Source: Bacillota bacterium
GTDB taxonomy: Bacteria > Bacillota > Dethiobacteria > DTU022
DNA: 51,097 nt
Direction: 5' to 3'
Assembly: GCA_012840855.1 (NCBI GenBank)
Contig: DUVX01000071.1
Span: forward strand, 1-51,097
The translations under genes were made by a program, and so were the position numbers. The notes beneath the pieces are model-generated. The model saw only the letters and a program-made list of their open reading frames with translations. It was not told the DNA's origin and did no database searches. Of the stretch, positions 30,599 through 39,862 are shown piece by piece. Position 1 is the stretch's first letter. The number at the start of each line of letters is the position of its first letter.

Positions 30599-31075
30599 AT
30601 GGATTTCTACAGCCCCACCAGGGGGAAGCTTTCGTTTGGAGCGGTATTTGAAGATATTATCCACTACACCAACGAGAATCCAGAAGATAAGCATAAACTG
30701 ATCATCGGTACTGATTCCCATCTCTATACCCAACGGAGCATCGTCTTTGTCACCGCCATTATCATTCACCGCATCGGCAAAGGGGGCCGCTTTTACTACC
30801 GCAAGCTGAGAACGCGTCATATGGACAGCCTGCGCCAGCGGATCTACTACGAAACCTCTCTAAGTCTCGAGGTAGCCGCCCGGGTCACGGAAAAGCTGGC
30901 ACAGAACGGGGAGCAGCGGCTGAATGTGGAGATCCACCTCGACGTGGGTGAAAAGGGGGAGACCCGGGAGATCATCAAGGAAGTGGTCGGTATGGTCATC
31001 GGCAGCGGTTACCCCGCCCGGATCAAGCCCGACTCTTACGGCGCCACCACCATAGCGGATCGCTTTACCCATTAG
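30599..31075 (+). CDS. DUF458/YkuK-type RNase H-like protein
   Basis: IIGTDSHLYTQRSIVFVTAIIIHRIGKGGRFYYRK...VEIHLDVGEKGETREIIKEVVGMVIGSGY. Confidence 0.85.
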   Translation: MDFYSPTRGKLSFGAVFEDIIHYTNENPEDKHKLIIGTDSHLYTQRSIVFVTAIIIHRIGKGGRFYYRKLRTRHMDSLRQRIYYETSLSLEVAARVTEKLAQNGEQRLNVEIHLDVGEKGETREIIKEVVGMVIGSGYPARIKPDSYGATTIADRFTH

Positions 31076-31156
31076 CCTGTCTGTAGATCTTGTTGGGAGC
31101 CTGCCGCGGAACAGCCGACCATTTTACGCTTTAAACTTCAAAAATCAGCTTTTTCC

Positions 31157-31186
31157 TTGACAAAACAAGTAGATTTATGTTAAACT
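31157..31186 (+). promoter_or_regulatory. veg promoter
   Basis: TTGACA, 18-bp spacer, TAAACT immediately upstream of veg. Confidence 0.6.
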
Positions 31187-31207
31187 AATATTTAAAGTAA
31201 AGGCAAG

Positions 31208-31480
31208 GTGGTTATCTATTTGTCCAAAGATGTTCTTCTGGAGATCCGTAAAAGGCTTGAACCTCATGTGGGTGAAAAGATAAAATTGAAGGCCAACCGC
31301 GGTCGGCGAAGAACTTTTGAAAAAGAGGGCGTTTTAGAAAGAACCTATCCTTCCATTTTTGTTGTTCGCATCGACGAGCCCAATTATTTCCAGAGGGTCT
31401 CTTTCACTTACGCCGATGTGCTCACGGAGACGGTGGAGTTAACTTTCCGTGAAGACAAAAAACGCTCTGTAGGTCTTTAG
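31208..31480 (+). CDS. veg: Veg protein
   Basis: RKRLEPHVGEKIKLKANRGRRRTFEKEGVLERTYPSIFVVRIDEPN...RVSFTYADVLTETVEL. Confidence 0.95.
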   Translation: MVIYLSKDVLLEIRKRLEPHVGEKIKLKANRGRRRTFEKEGVLERTYPSIFVVRIDEPNYFQRVSFTYADVLTETVELTFREDKKRSVGL

Positions 31481-31502
31481 AGGCCTGCCAGGCCGCCAGT
31501 TA

Positions 31503-31541
31503 AAAAACCGGAACCGGGTTTCCCCGGCGACGGTTTTTTTG
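31503..31541 (+). terminator. Terminator after veg
   Basis: AAAAAACCG...CGGTTTTTTT hairpin. Confidence 0.75.
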
Positions 31542-31658
31542 TCAAATGAGCTCATTGTTCACAGGGGCTCCATTATTCAGATCGTTTAAATTTTGCGGAA
31601 GACCATAAGATAAAAGCGCCGTCGGATCTCTTCAAATTAAAAAGGAGTTGATGCGCAG

Positions 31659-31835
31659 GTGGCACGGCGTCGCCCGGTGATGTCTGAAGAACTCAAATCT
31701 GAGCTCGCTGCTGAACTGGGGGTGCAGGATCTGGTGCGCCGCGAAGGGTGGGGCAGCGTCAGTTCTCGCCAGTGCGGCAATCTGGTCAAGAAAGCCATTG
31801 AAAGAGCCGAGCGTTCGCTCCGCGAGGAATCATAA
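31659..31835 (+). CDS. Alpha/beta-type small acid-soluble spore protein (SspF-like), missing from ORF track
   Basis: GTG start; (M)ARRRPVMSEELKSELAAELGVQDLVRREGWGSVSSRQCGNLVKKAIERAERSLREES*; RBS AAAAAGGAG upstream. Confidence 0.9.
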   Translation: MARRRPVMSEELKSELAAELGVQDLVRREGWGSVSSRQCGNLVKKAIERAERSLREES

Positions 31836-31846
31836 AGACGGCGGCG

Positions 31847-31880
31847 GGTATGTCCGGGCCCTCCCGGACATACCTTTCTA
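31847..31880 (+). terminator. Terminator after ssp gene
   Basis: Perfect GGTATGTCCGGG/CCCGGACATACC hairpin followed by TTTCT. Confidence 0.75.
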
Positions 31881-31951
31881 TCTCAAAAAAGGAAGGCGAA
31901 GGGGGCTGTTGAATACTCTCTATATTGAAAAAAGCGAGGTGAAGAGTGGCG

Positions 31952-32467
31952 ATGAAAGCCCTGCTGGTAATCGATATGCTCAATGATTTCATCAAGCCCG
32001 AAGGAGCGCTCTATATCGGGCCGGCGGCGGAGAGGGTCGTGCCCGCCGTTCGTGCCCGCCTGGATGAATTTCGCAGAAACGGGGATCTGGTTATCTTTAT
32101 CTGCGACCGCCACCGGAGCGGCGATCTGGAGTTTGAGATGTTTCCACCACACTGCCTCGAAGGTGATCCGGGCGCAGAAGTGATCGAGGCCCTCGCCCCA
32201 CAACCCGGGGAGAGGCTGATCTACAAGCGCCGCTACAGCGCTTTCTTCGGCACCGAGCTCGATCTGGTCCTGCGGGAATGCCAGATCCGGGAGCTGGAGC
32301 TGACGGGCGTAGTAACGAATATCTGCGTGCTTTACACCGCCGCTGATGCGCGGATGCTCAATTACGGGGTTACCGTAGATGCCGCCGCAGTAGCGGGGAT
32401 CGAGGAAAAGAATCACAGGTTTGCCCTGCAGGAGATGAAAGATACTCTCGGTGTGACAGTGCTCTAG
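31952..32467 (+). CDS. Isochorismatase/nicotinamidase-family cysteine hydrolase
   Basis: ALLVIDMLNDFIKPEGAL, KRRYSAFFGTELD, ELTGVVTNICVLYTAADA. Confidence 0.9.
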   Translation: MKALLVIDMLNDFIKPEGALYIGPAAERVVPAVRARLDEFRRNGDLVIFICDRHRSGDLEFEMFPPHCLEGDPGAEVIEALAPQPGERLIYKRRYSAFFGTELDLVLRECQIRELELTGVVTNICVLYTAADARMLNYGVTVDAAAVAGIEEKNHRFALQEMKDTLGVTVL

Positions 32468-32486
32468 CATGGGAGGGGGAGGCCCG

Positions 32487-33518
32487 ATGGATCTGATAAC
32501 GCTTGACGATATAGAGAAAAATTTCCCTGGCACTTCACAAAGGCTTCATTCGGCGACGCATGAAGAGATCGAGGCGGGTTGGACCAGCGATATCTATTTT
32601 ATAAGGGCCCGCGATCTCCTCGGTTCGCTGGGGCTGGCCCAAACAGAAGTTACCGCAGAGATCTTCGCTTCCCGCGAGGGGTTTTTTGCCGGATCTGCAG
32701 AGGCGCTCCATCTGCTGCGAGCCGCGGGGGTGGAGGTCTGGACTATCCCCGAGGGGGAAGCGATGCAGGCCCGCGAGGTGGTGATGCGCCTGCGCGGCCC
32801 GTACGGAAACTTTGGCATCCATGAGACTTCCCTTCTGGGGATTCTGGCCAGCGCCAGCGGGTGGGCTACAGCGGCCCGGCAGTGCAGGGAGGCCGCCGGC
32901 GAGAAGACGCTGCTCTGTTTCGGTGCGCGTCATGTTCATCCGGCGGTGGCGCCGGTGATGGAGCGCGCCGCCGTCATCGGCGGAGCCGACGGTTGCAGCT
33001 GTGTCCTGGGGGCTTTCTTGCTACAGAGGAAACCCTCTGGTACGGTGCCGCACGCCGCTTTTTTGATCGCCGGCGATTCTGTCAGGTTGGCCCGTGCCTA
33101 CGATCAATTTGTTGCCCCCGGCGAACCGCGAATTATCCTCGTTGACACATTCAAAGATGAAGCGGAGGAGGCGCTCCGCGTGGCCGAAGCTCTGGGGGAC
33201 AACCTTTCCGCCATCCGGCTCGATACCCCTTCGGAAAGGGGCGGCGTGACCCCGGAGCTGGTGCGTGAGGTCCGGGCCCGCCTGGACCAGGCCGGGCATG
33301 ATGCGGTGCAGATTGTCGTCTCCGGCGGGCTGAACCCGGCGCGGATTACGGCTCTGGCCGACGCCGGGGCCGACGCTTTCGGGGTGGGCAGCTATATCGC
33401 CGGGGCGCCGGGGATCGATATGACCCTCGATCTGAAGGAGATTAACGGGGAAGCGATCGCCAAAAGAGGGCGCATCCCCGGCCTCACTGAAAATTCGCGG
33501 CTCGTAAAGATGAGATAA
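32487..33518 (+). CDS. Nicotinate phosphoribosyltransferase
   Basis: ETSLLGILASASGWATAARQCREAAG, FGARHVHPAVAPVMERAAVIGGADGCS, SGGLNPARITALADAGADAFGVGSYI. Confidence 0.9.
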   Translation: MDLITLDDIEKNFPGTSQRLHSATHEEIEAGWTSDIYFIRARDLLGSLGLAQTEVTAEIFASREGFFAGSAEALHLLRAAGVEVWTIPEGEAMQAREVVMRLRGPYGNFGIHETSLLGILASASGWATAARQCREAAGEKTLLCFGARHVHPAVAPVMERAAVIGGADGCSCVLGAFLLQRKPSGTVPHAAFLIAGDSVRLARAYDQFVAPGEPRIILVDTFKDEAEEALRVAEALGDNLSAIRLDTPSERGGVTPELVREVRARLDQAGHDAVQIVVSGGLNPARITALADAGADAFGVGSYIAGAPGIDMTLDLKEINGEAIAKRGRIPGLTENSRLVKMR

Positions 33519-33534
33519 GGCGAAAGTAGAGAAG

Positions 33535-34419
33535 ATGACTACGGCCCTGACGATCAGCGCTCCGGCAAAACTCAACCTCGGATTGACCGTGCTCCGGCGG
33601 CGCAACGACGGTTATCATGAGATCTCTTCGGTGATGCAGCAGATCTCGCTGGCCGATAAGATCTGCCTGGAACCCCGACGTAAACGGGGTTTCTCTTTTT
33701 TTTGCACCGATCCCGCGCTTTCGGGAGAAGAAAACCTGGTCTACCGGGCGGCGGCGCTCCTCTCCAGGGAGGTGCGGCGGGAGCTGCCGGGAGTGGCGAT
33801 CACCCTCTATAAGCAGATCCCGGCGGGGGCGGGACTGGGGGGAGGCAGCAGCGACGCCGCTGCCGCTCTGCGGGGCCTCAATAGTTTCTGGGGGCTGGGC
33901 CTCGAGCCGGCCGAGCTGGCGGAGCGGGGGGCGCTGCTCGGTTCCGACGTCCCCTACTGCCTCCTGGGGGGGACGGCGCTGGCTACGGGGCGGGGCGAAA
34001 AGCTGGCGCCGCTGCCCCCGCTCCCTTTTCACTGGGTCGCCCTGGCACTCCCGGCGGCGGCCTTCCTCTCTACAAAGGAGATCTATGGCCGGCTATCCCC
34101 GGCGCATTACGGCCGCCCGCCGCTGGAGCCCCTCATCGAAGCGGTCCGGAAGGGGGAGCGGGGCCTCCTGCGGGAGTGGTTTTCGCGAGGAGAGACCAAT
34201 ACCCTGGAGAGGGCGGTCTTGCCCTTTTGCCGTGAGCTCGGGGGACTAAAAGAAAAATTTTCAAGCCTCGGCCTGGCCCCGGCGCTGACGGGGAGCGGCC
34301 CCGCCTGCTTTGCGCTCACCGGGGATATCCGAAGAGCCCGGAGGGCGGCACGCGCTTTGCAGGAGGCGGGGCACCGCGCTTATCTGTGCTGGACTCTGCC
34401 CCGCCGCAGCAGATCTTGA
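33535..34419 (+). CDS. ispE: 4-diphosphocytidyl-2-C-methyl-D-erythritol kinase
   Basis: SAPAKLNLGLTVLRRRNDGYHEISSVMQ, PAGAGLGGGSSDAAAALRGLN, LTGSGPACFAL. Confidence 0.96.
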   Translation: MTTALTISAPAKLNLGLTVLRRRNDGYHEISSVMQQISLADKICLEPRRKRGFSFFCTDPALSGEENLVYRAAALLSREVRRELPGVAITLYKQIPAGAGLGGGSSDAAAALRGLNSFWGLGLEPAELAERGALLGSDVPYCLLGGTALATGRGEKLAPLPPLPFHWVALALPAAAFLSTKEIYGRLSPAHYGRPPLEPLIEAVRKGERGLLREWFSRGETNTLERAVLPFCRELGGLKEKFSSLGLAPALTGSGPACFALTGDIRRARRAARALQEAGHRAYLCWTLPRRSRS

Positions 34420-34435
34420 AAGGAGTGAGCAGCGC

Positions 34436-35209
34436 ATGTTTGATGCAATAATTCTCGCCGGAGGAGGAAAAGAGGAGCCTCTGACGCTGCAGGAAGGGGT
34501 CGCCAACAAGGTATTCATCGATCTTTTCGGTCGGCCCATGCTTCGTTATATCCTCGATGCCCTTGACGGGGCGGTCTCCGTGGGGAAAGTGATTGTAGTC
34601 GGCCCCGAGGAGGAGCTTGCCGGTTTGCTCGAGCAGGGCAGCCATTTCACCCCTGTTCCGGAAGAAGGGGGGATGCTCGAAAATGTTGCCGCCGGCCTGC
34701 GCGCCGCCGATCAGCAGCGTCTTTCCCTCATCCTCACGGGAGATATCCCCCTGCTGAGCCCGGAGATAATAGAGGAATTTATAAAACGATGTGCTCCCTA
34801 CACCGGGGATTTTTACTACCCCATATTAAGCCAGGAGAGCTGCACGAAGCGTTTCCCGCAGATGAAACGCACCTATGTCCCCCTGCGGGAGGGCAGTTTT
34901 ACCGGCGGCAATATCGCCCTGCTCCGGCCCCGCTGGTTTGCCCGTTCCCGGCACCGCCTCGATCAGTTTATCGCTTACCGGAAAAAACCGCTAAAGCTTT
35001 TTCGCCTCCTGCCTGTGGGTTTTATCTTTAAATTTATTTTCAGGCGCCTTACCGTAAACGATCTGGAAAGCTATCTCTCGGAGATGTTCCAGGCCCGGGC
35101 CCACGCCGTCCCCTGCGATCTTGTGGAGATCGGCACCGATGTGGACAAGATCAGCGATCTGGAAGTAGTGCGGAAGGAGCTACAGAGGCAAAAAGGCCCC
35201 CAAAGTTAA
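34436..35209 (+). CDS. MobA-like NTP transferase
   Basis: MFDAIILAGGGKEEPL...NKVFIDLFGRPMLRYILDAL...LILTGDIPLLSPEIIEEFI. Confidence 0.85.
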   Translation: MFDAIILAGGGKEEPLTLQEGVANKVFIDLFGRPMLRYILDALDGAVSVGKVIVVGPEEELAGLLEQGSHFTPVPEEGGMLENVAAGLRAADQQRLSLILTGDIPLLSPEIIEEFIKRCAPYTGDFYYPILSQESCTKRFPQMKRTYVPLREGSFTGGNIALLRPRWFARSRHRLDQFIAYRKKPLKLFRLLPVGFIFKFIFRRLTVNDLESYLSEMFQARAHAVPCDLVEIGTDVDKISDLEVVRKELQRQKGPQS

Positions 35210-35238
35210 TTAAAAGCCACTTATTTTTTTTATCAGGC

Positions 35239-35266
35239 AGGATTTTATCGACCGATCGTTGAATTA
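35239..35266 (+). promoter_or_regulatory. Candidate sigma-H promoter of spoVG
   Basis: AGGATTT, 12-bp spacer, GTTGAATTA, matching RnAGGAwWW-N11-12-RnnGAATww. Confidence 0.7.
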
Positions 35267-35325
35267 TTTTCATCATTAAGAAGAAGCTAAGCTTTTTGTC
35301 AATTTTAATACCGGGAGGTGGTCCG

Positions 35326-35616
35326 ATGAAAGTAACAGATGTCCGGGTCAGGCGATTTAACAGTGAAGGGAAAATGAGGGCGATCGTTTCGGTTACTTTG
35401 AATGATCAGTTTGTGGTCCACGATGTCCGGGTGATCGAGGGGAACAGCGGTTTTTTTGTGGCCATGCCGAGCAAGCGTACCCCCAGCGGTGAGTTCAAGG
35501 ATATCGCTCACCCGATCAATACTGCTGCTAGGCAGGAGATCCAAGAGGCCATTCTCGATGTCTATTTTTCAGAACTGGCCGAAGCCGAGCACGAGGCGGT
35601 GACGGCCGACGGCTAA
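35326..35616 (+). CDS. spoVG: Septation regulator SpoVG
   Basis: [64 protein letters not shown]. Confidence 0.98.
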   Translation: MKVTDVRVRRFNSEGKMRAIVSVTLNDQFVVHDVRVIEGNSGFFVAMPSKRTPSGEFKDIAHPINTAARQEIQEAILDVYFSELAEAEHEAVTADG

Positions 35617-35688
35617 ACAGTTTTTGTCTCTCTCCCGCTGCCTGTAGTATAATGTTAGAGTGACTTTTATCGGCTGAGGAGGGCTCCC

Positions 35689-37086
35689 ATGGGAGAATTG
35701 CAGGCAGTGATACTGGCGGCGGGAGAGGGCCAAAGGATGCGTTCGGCTGTTCCAAAGGTGTTGCATCCCCTGTGCGGGCGGCCGATGCTCTGTTATATCC
35801 TCGACTGCGCCGCCGCCGTCGCCGGCGAACCTCTTATCGTCGTCGGCCACGACGCAGATCTGGTCCGGGAGCATATCGGCCCCCGGAGACGCTACGCCCT
35901 TCAGGAAAAGCAGCTGGGGACGGGAGATGCGCTCATGCAGGCGCTGCCGCAGCTGCCCCGGGAAGGGCGTCTGCTTGTCCTCTGCGGCGATACTCCCCTC
36001 CTGGAGAAGGAGCATCTGGAGCAGCTGCTCCGCGCTCACGGCGACAATGCCGCCACGGTAATGACGACGCGGCTTTCCGATCCCACCGGCTATGGACGGG
36101 TGCTCCGCGATCCCGGCGGCCTGGTGCAGCGCGTCGTCGAGGAGGGCGATGCTTCCGCCGCTGAAAAAAAGGTGTGCGAGATCAACAGCGGTACCTACTG
36201 TTTTGATATCAAACTTCTCCGAAGATTTTTACCCCGTCTCTCGCCCGAGAACGTGCAGCGCGAATATTATCTCACCGATATCCTGGCCGTCCTGCGGGAG
36301 CAGGGCCATCCTGTGGGTGCCTGCACCGTGGAGGACTGGCAGGTTGCGCTGGGGATCAACGATCGCTGTCAGCTCGCTGAAGCGGCGGCGGTGATGGGGG
36401 CGCGTATCAACCGCTCTCTGATGCAGCGGGGGGTTACCCTGGTAGACCCTTCCACTGCCTATATCGATTACGGTGTGGAGATCGGAGCGGATACGGTAAT
36501 CCTGCCCCAGACGCTCATCGAGGGCGCCACCACCATCGGCGCCGCCTGCCGCATCGGCCCGGCGACGCAGATTATCGATGCGCAGATCGGCGATGGGGTC
36601 ACGGTCCGGCAGTCCGTTGTCCAGGGGAGTATCCTCGAGAGCGCGGCGGTGGTCGGTCCCTTTGCTCACATCCGCCCCGGCTGCCGCATCGGCGGGGGAG
36701 CCAAAGTGGGCACCTTTGTCGAGGTGAAAAATTCGGCCATCGGCGCGGCCAGCAAGCTGCCCCACCTGAGCTACGCCGGCGATGCCGATATCGATGGAGG
36801 GGTCAACATCGGGGCGGGGGCGATTATCGTCAACTACGACGGCCGGAAGAAACACCGCTCCCATATCGGGGCGGGCGCCTTTATCGGCTGTAACAGCAGC
36901 CTCATCTCCCCCCTGGAGATCGGTGAGGGAGCTTTTGTGGCTGCCGGGACCACCGTTACCGGAGACGTCCCCGCCGGCGCCCTGGCTATCGCCCGGCAGA
37001 GACAAAAAAATTGCGAAGGTCTGGGGAAACGGCTGCTGACGAAAAAACCGGAGCAGGAAAAGGATATGCGGGAAGAGAAGGAATAA
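35689..37086 (+). CDS. glmU: Bifunctional GlmU (UDP-GlcNAc pyrophosphorylase/acetyltransferase)
   Basis: AVILAAGEGQRMRSAVPKVLHPLCGRPM; left-handed beta-helix; PHLSYAGDADI. Confidence 0.97.
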   Translation: MGELQAVILAAGEGQRMRSAVPKVLHPLCGRPMLCYILDCAAAVAGEPLIVVGHDADLVREHIGPRRRYALQEKQLGTGDALMQALPQLPREGRLLVLCGDTPLLEKEHLEQLLRAHGDNAATVMTTRLSDPTGYGRVLRDPGGLVQRVVEEGDASAAEKKVCEINSGTYCFDIKLLRRFLPRLSPENVQREYYLTDILAVLREQGHPVGACTVEDWQVALGINDRCQLAEAAAVMGARINRSLMQRGVTLVDPSTAYIDYGVEIGADTVILPQTLIEGATTIGAACRIGPATQIIDAQIGDGVTVRQSVVQGSILESAAVVGPFAHIRPGCRIGGGAKVGTFVEVKNSAIGAASKLPHLSYAGDADIDGGVNIGAGAIIVNYDGRKKHRSHIGAGAFIGCNSSLISPLEIGEGAFVAAGTTVTGDVPAGALAIARQRQKNCEGLGKRLLTKKPEQEKDMREEKE

Positions 37087-37122
37087 ATTCACTGGCTCAA
37101 TCAAATTTTCGGAGGTAGCGAA

Positions 37123-38067
37123 GTGCGCAAAAATAAGATTAAAATTTTCAGTGGCAGCGCTAATCACAGCCTGGCCCGGGCGATCGCCGCCCATGTCGGG
37201 ATTGCCCTGGGCGAAGCAGAGGTGAGCCGTTTTAGCGACGGCGAGATCCAGATCGGGATCAAGGAGAGCGTTCGCGGGAAAAACGTATTCCTGATCCAGC
37301 CGCTTTGTGATCCGATCAACGAGCATATCATGGAGCTGCTCATCCTGATAGATGCGCTCAAAAGGGCATCGGCTCATTCGGTGAATGCGGTTGTTCCCTA
37401 CTACGGTTATGCCCGGCAGGATCGCAAAACGAGGGCGCGGGATCCGATTACCGCCAAGCTTCTGGCCGACCTGATCACCGCCGCCGGAGCCAGCCGGGTC
37501 ATCGCCATGGACCTGCATGCCGGGCAGATCCAGGGCTTTTTCAATATCCCCTTCGATCATCTCACCGCTGTCCCCATCATCGCCAATTACCTGAAAGATA
37601 AGCAGATCAGGGATGAGGGGGTCGTTGTATCGCCCGATCTTGGTGGAATGACCAGAGCTCGCGAACTGGCCAACCGCCTGGGGCTGCCTATCGCTGTCAT
37701 CGACAAGAAAAGGCCCGCCCCCAACCAGGCCGAGGTGATGAATATTATCGGCGATGTGAGCAACCGGGTGGCGATCATCATCGACGATATTATCGATACC
37801 GCCGGGACGGTGGTCCTCGGTGCCGAGGCGCTCAAAAAAGAGGGAGCACTCAAGGTCTACGTCTGCTGCAGCCACCCGGTCTTTTCAGGGCCGGCCCTGG
37901 AGCGGCTTCAGGGCGCCGCCGTCGAAGAGGTGATCTACACCAATTCGATCCCCGTGGATCAGAATCTGCCGGCGGAAAAATTTCATGTTCTTTCCGTGGC
38001 GCCGCTGATCGGAGAGGCGATCATGCGGATCAATGAAGATCGTTCGGTGAGCGCGCTTTTCGATTGA
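37123..38067 (+). CDS. prs: Ribose-phosphate pyrophosphokinase
   Basis: [63 protein letters not shown]. Confidence 0.97.
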   Translation: MRKNKIKIFSGSANHSLARAIAAHVGIALGEAEVSRFSDGEIQIGIKESVRGKNVFLIQPLCDPINEHIMELLILIDALKRASAHSVNAVVPYYGYARQDRKTRARDPITAKLLADLITAAGASRVIAMDLHAGQIQGFFNIPFDHLTAVPIIANYLKDKQIRDEGVVVSPDLGGMTRARELANRLGLPIAVIDKKRPAPNQAEVMNIIGDVSNRVAIIIDDIIDTAGTVVLGAEALKKEGALKVYVCCSHPVFSGPALERLQGAAVEEVIYTNSIPVDQNLPAEKFHVLSVAPLIGEAIMRINEDRSVSALFD

Positions 38068-38120
38068 ATTGACGTCATCATTCATCATGGGTATACTTGA
38101 CGTCGAGGAGGTTATCGGAA

Positions 38121-38807
<687 letters not shown>

Positions 38808-39404
38808 ATCGTATTCCCGCTGCGGGGCCGGAAAGGATATGACTGCGCCATTGTCGGCCTGGGCAATCCTGGGGAGCGCTATCGCAATACGAGGCATAAC
38901 CTGGGCTATCGCGTAGTGGAGTCCTTTTCGCGCTTAAGCGGGGCGGGCAAGACCTTTCACCTGCGCCGCTCCTGCTGTGCCGGCGCCGGTGGGCGCTCAC
39001 GGCGGGTTCTTCTCGCCCAACCGCGCACCTTCATGAATCTGAGCGGGGGGGCGGTGGCGGAGCTGATGCGCCGTTACCATCTCGGGCCGGGGCAGCTGAT
39101 CGTGGTCTATGACGATCTCGATCTGCCGCCGGGGCGGCTGCGACTGCGCAGCGGCGGCAGCAGCGGCGGACACCGCGGTGTGCAATCGATCATCGATACC
39201 ATCGGCACCGCTGATTTTTTGCGCCTGCGCATCGGCATCGGCAGACCGCCTGACGTCGATCCCTCGTTCTACGTACTGGAGGTACCGCCGCCCCATGAGG
39301 AGGAGCTTCTCGAGGCGGCCGTGGAGCGGGCTGCAGAAGCGCTCGGCGTGCTGTTGGAGAAAGGCCTGGAAGAGGCGATGAACCGTTTCAATCGCTCTCC
39401 CTAG
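38808..39404 (+). CDS. pth: Peptidyl-tRNA hydrolase (start codon unresolved)
   Basis: IVFPLRGRKGYDCAIVGLGNPGERYRNTRHNLGYRVVESFSRLSG...RTFMNLSGGAVAELM...VVYDDLDLPPGRLRLR..GGHRGVQSI. The conserved N-terminus lies upstream of the ORF-track GTG at 38916. Confidence 0.9.
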   Translation: MVFPLRGRKGYDCAIVGLGNPGERYRNTRHNLGYRVVESFSRLSGAGKTFHLRRSCCAGAGGRSRRVLLAQPRTFMNLSGGAVAELMRRYHLGPGQLIVVYDDLDLPPGRLRLRSGGSSGGHRGVQSIIDTIGTADFLRLRIGIGRPPDVDPSFYVLEVPPPHEEELLEAAVERAAEALGVLLEKGLEEAMNRFNRSP

Positions 39405-39555
39405 GTTTTGATATCCCGCAATAAATTGCTCACACAGTTCCGTCCTTCCGCCAGGGCGGAATTTTACTGTCAGGGCAGCGCTGCACCGGATAGATCCGCC
39501 CCAGCCGGGGAAGCATAACCGTAGATCTTCCGCGCATATGATGGTGAAAGGGCCT

Positions 39556-39792
39556 ATGAAGCTAACCTATATCTGTGATCGATGCGGCGCGCTTATCGGC
39601 GCGCTAAGCCTGACCGAAGAGGAGCTGCAGCAGATCGGCCTCGATATATTGACGGTGGATCTGCATGAAGATATAATTAGGTCTGCTGAAACAGGGGATC
39701 TTTTTATCTATTCCCTCTGCGATCATTGTGCGGAGAGCGCTCCCCTTCATGAGGCGGAATGGCCTTACCGGGGCAACCCCGGCGTTCACTGA
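39556..39792 (+). CDS. fin: Anti-sigma-F factor Fin family protein
   Basis: MKLTYICDRCGALIGALSL...SLCDHCAE; CxxC pairs; pth-fin-mfd synteny. Confidence 0.8.
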   Translation: MKLTYICDRCGALIGALSLTEEELQQIGLDILTVDLHEDIIRSAETGDLFIYSLCDHCAESAPLHEAEWPYRGNPGVH

Positions 39793-39862
39793 CGTACAGC
39801 GGGAACGCAGCAAATTTTTCACAAGATTCACACTCCCCCTATAAAGTGAGGACAGAGCAACG

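Noticed and set aside
36229-37875. 548-aa minus-strand ORF
   Set aside because: Antisense to glmU and prs in a GC-rich region; composition (His/Asp-rich) and lack of motifs indicate an artefact.
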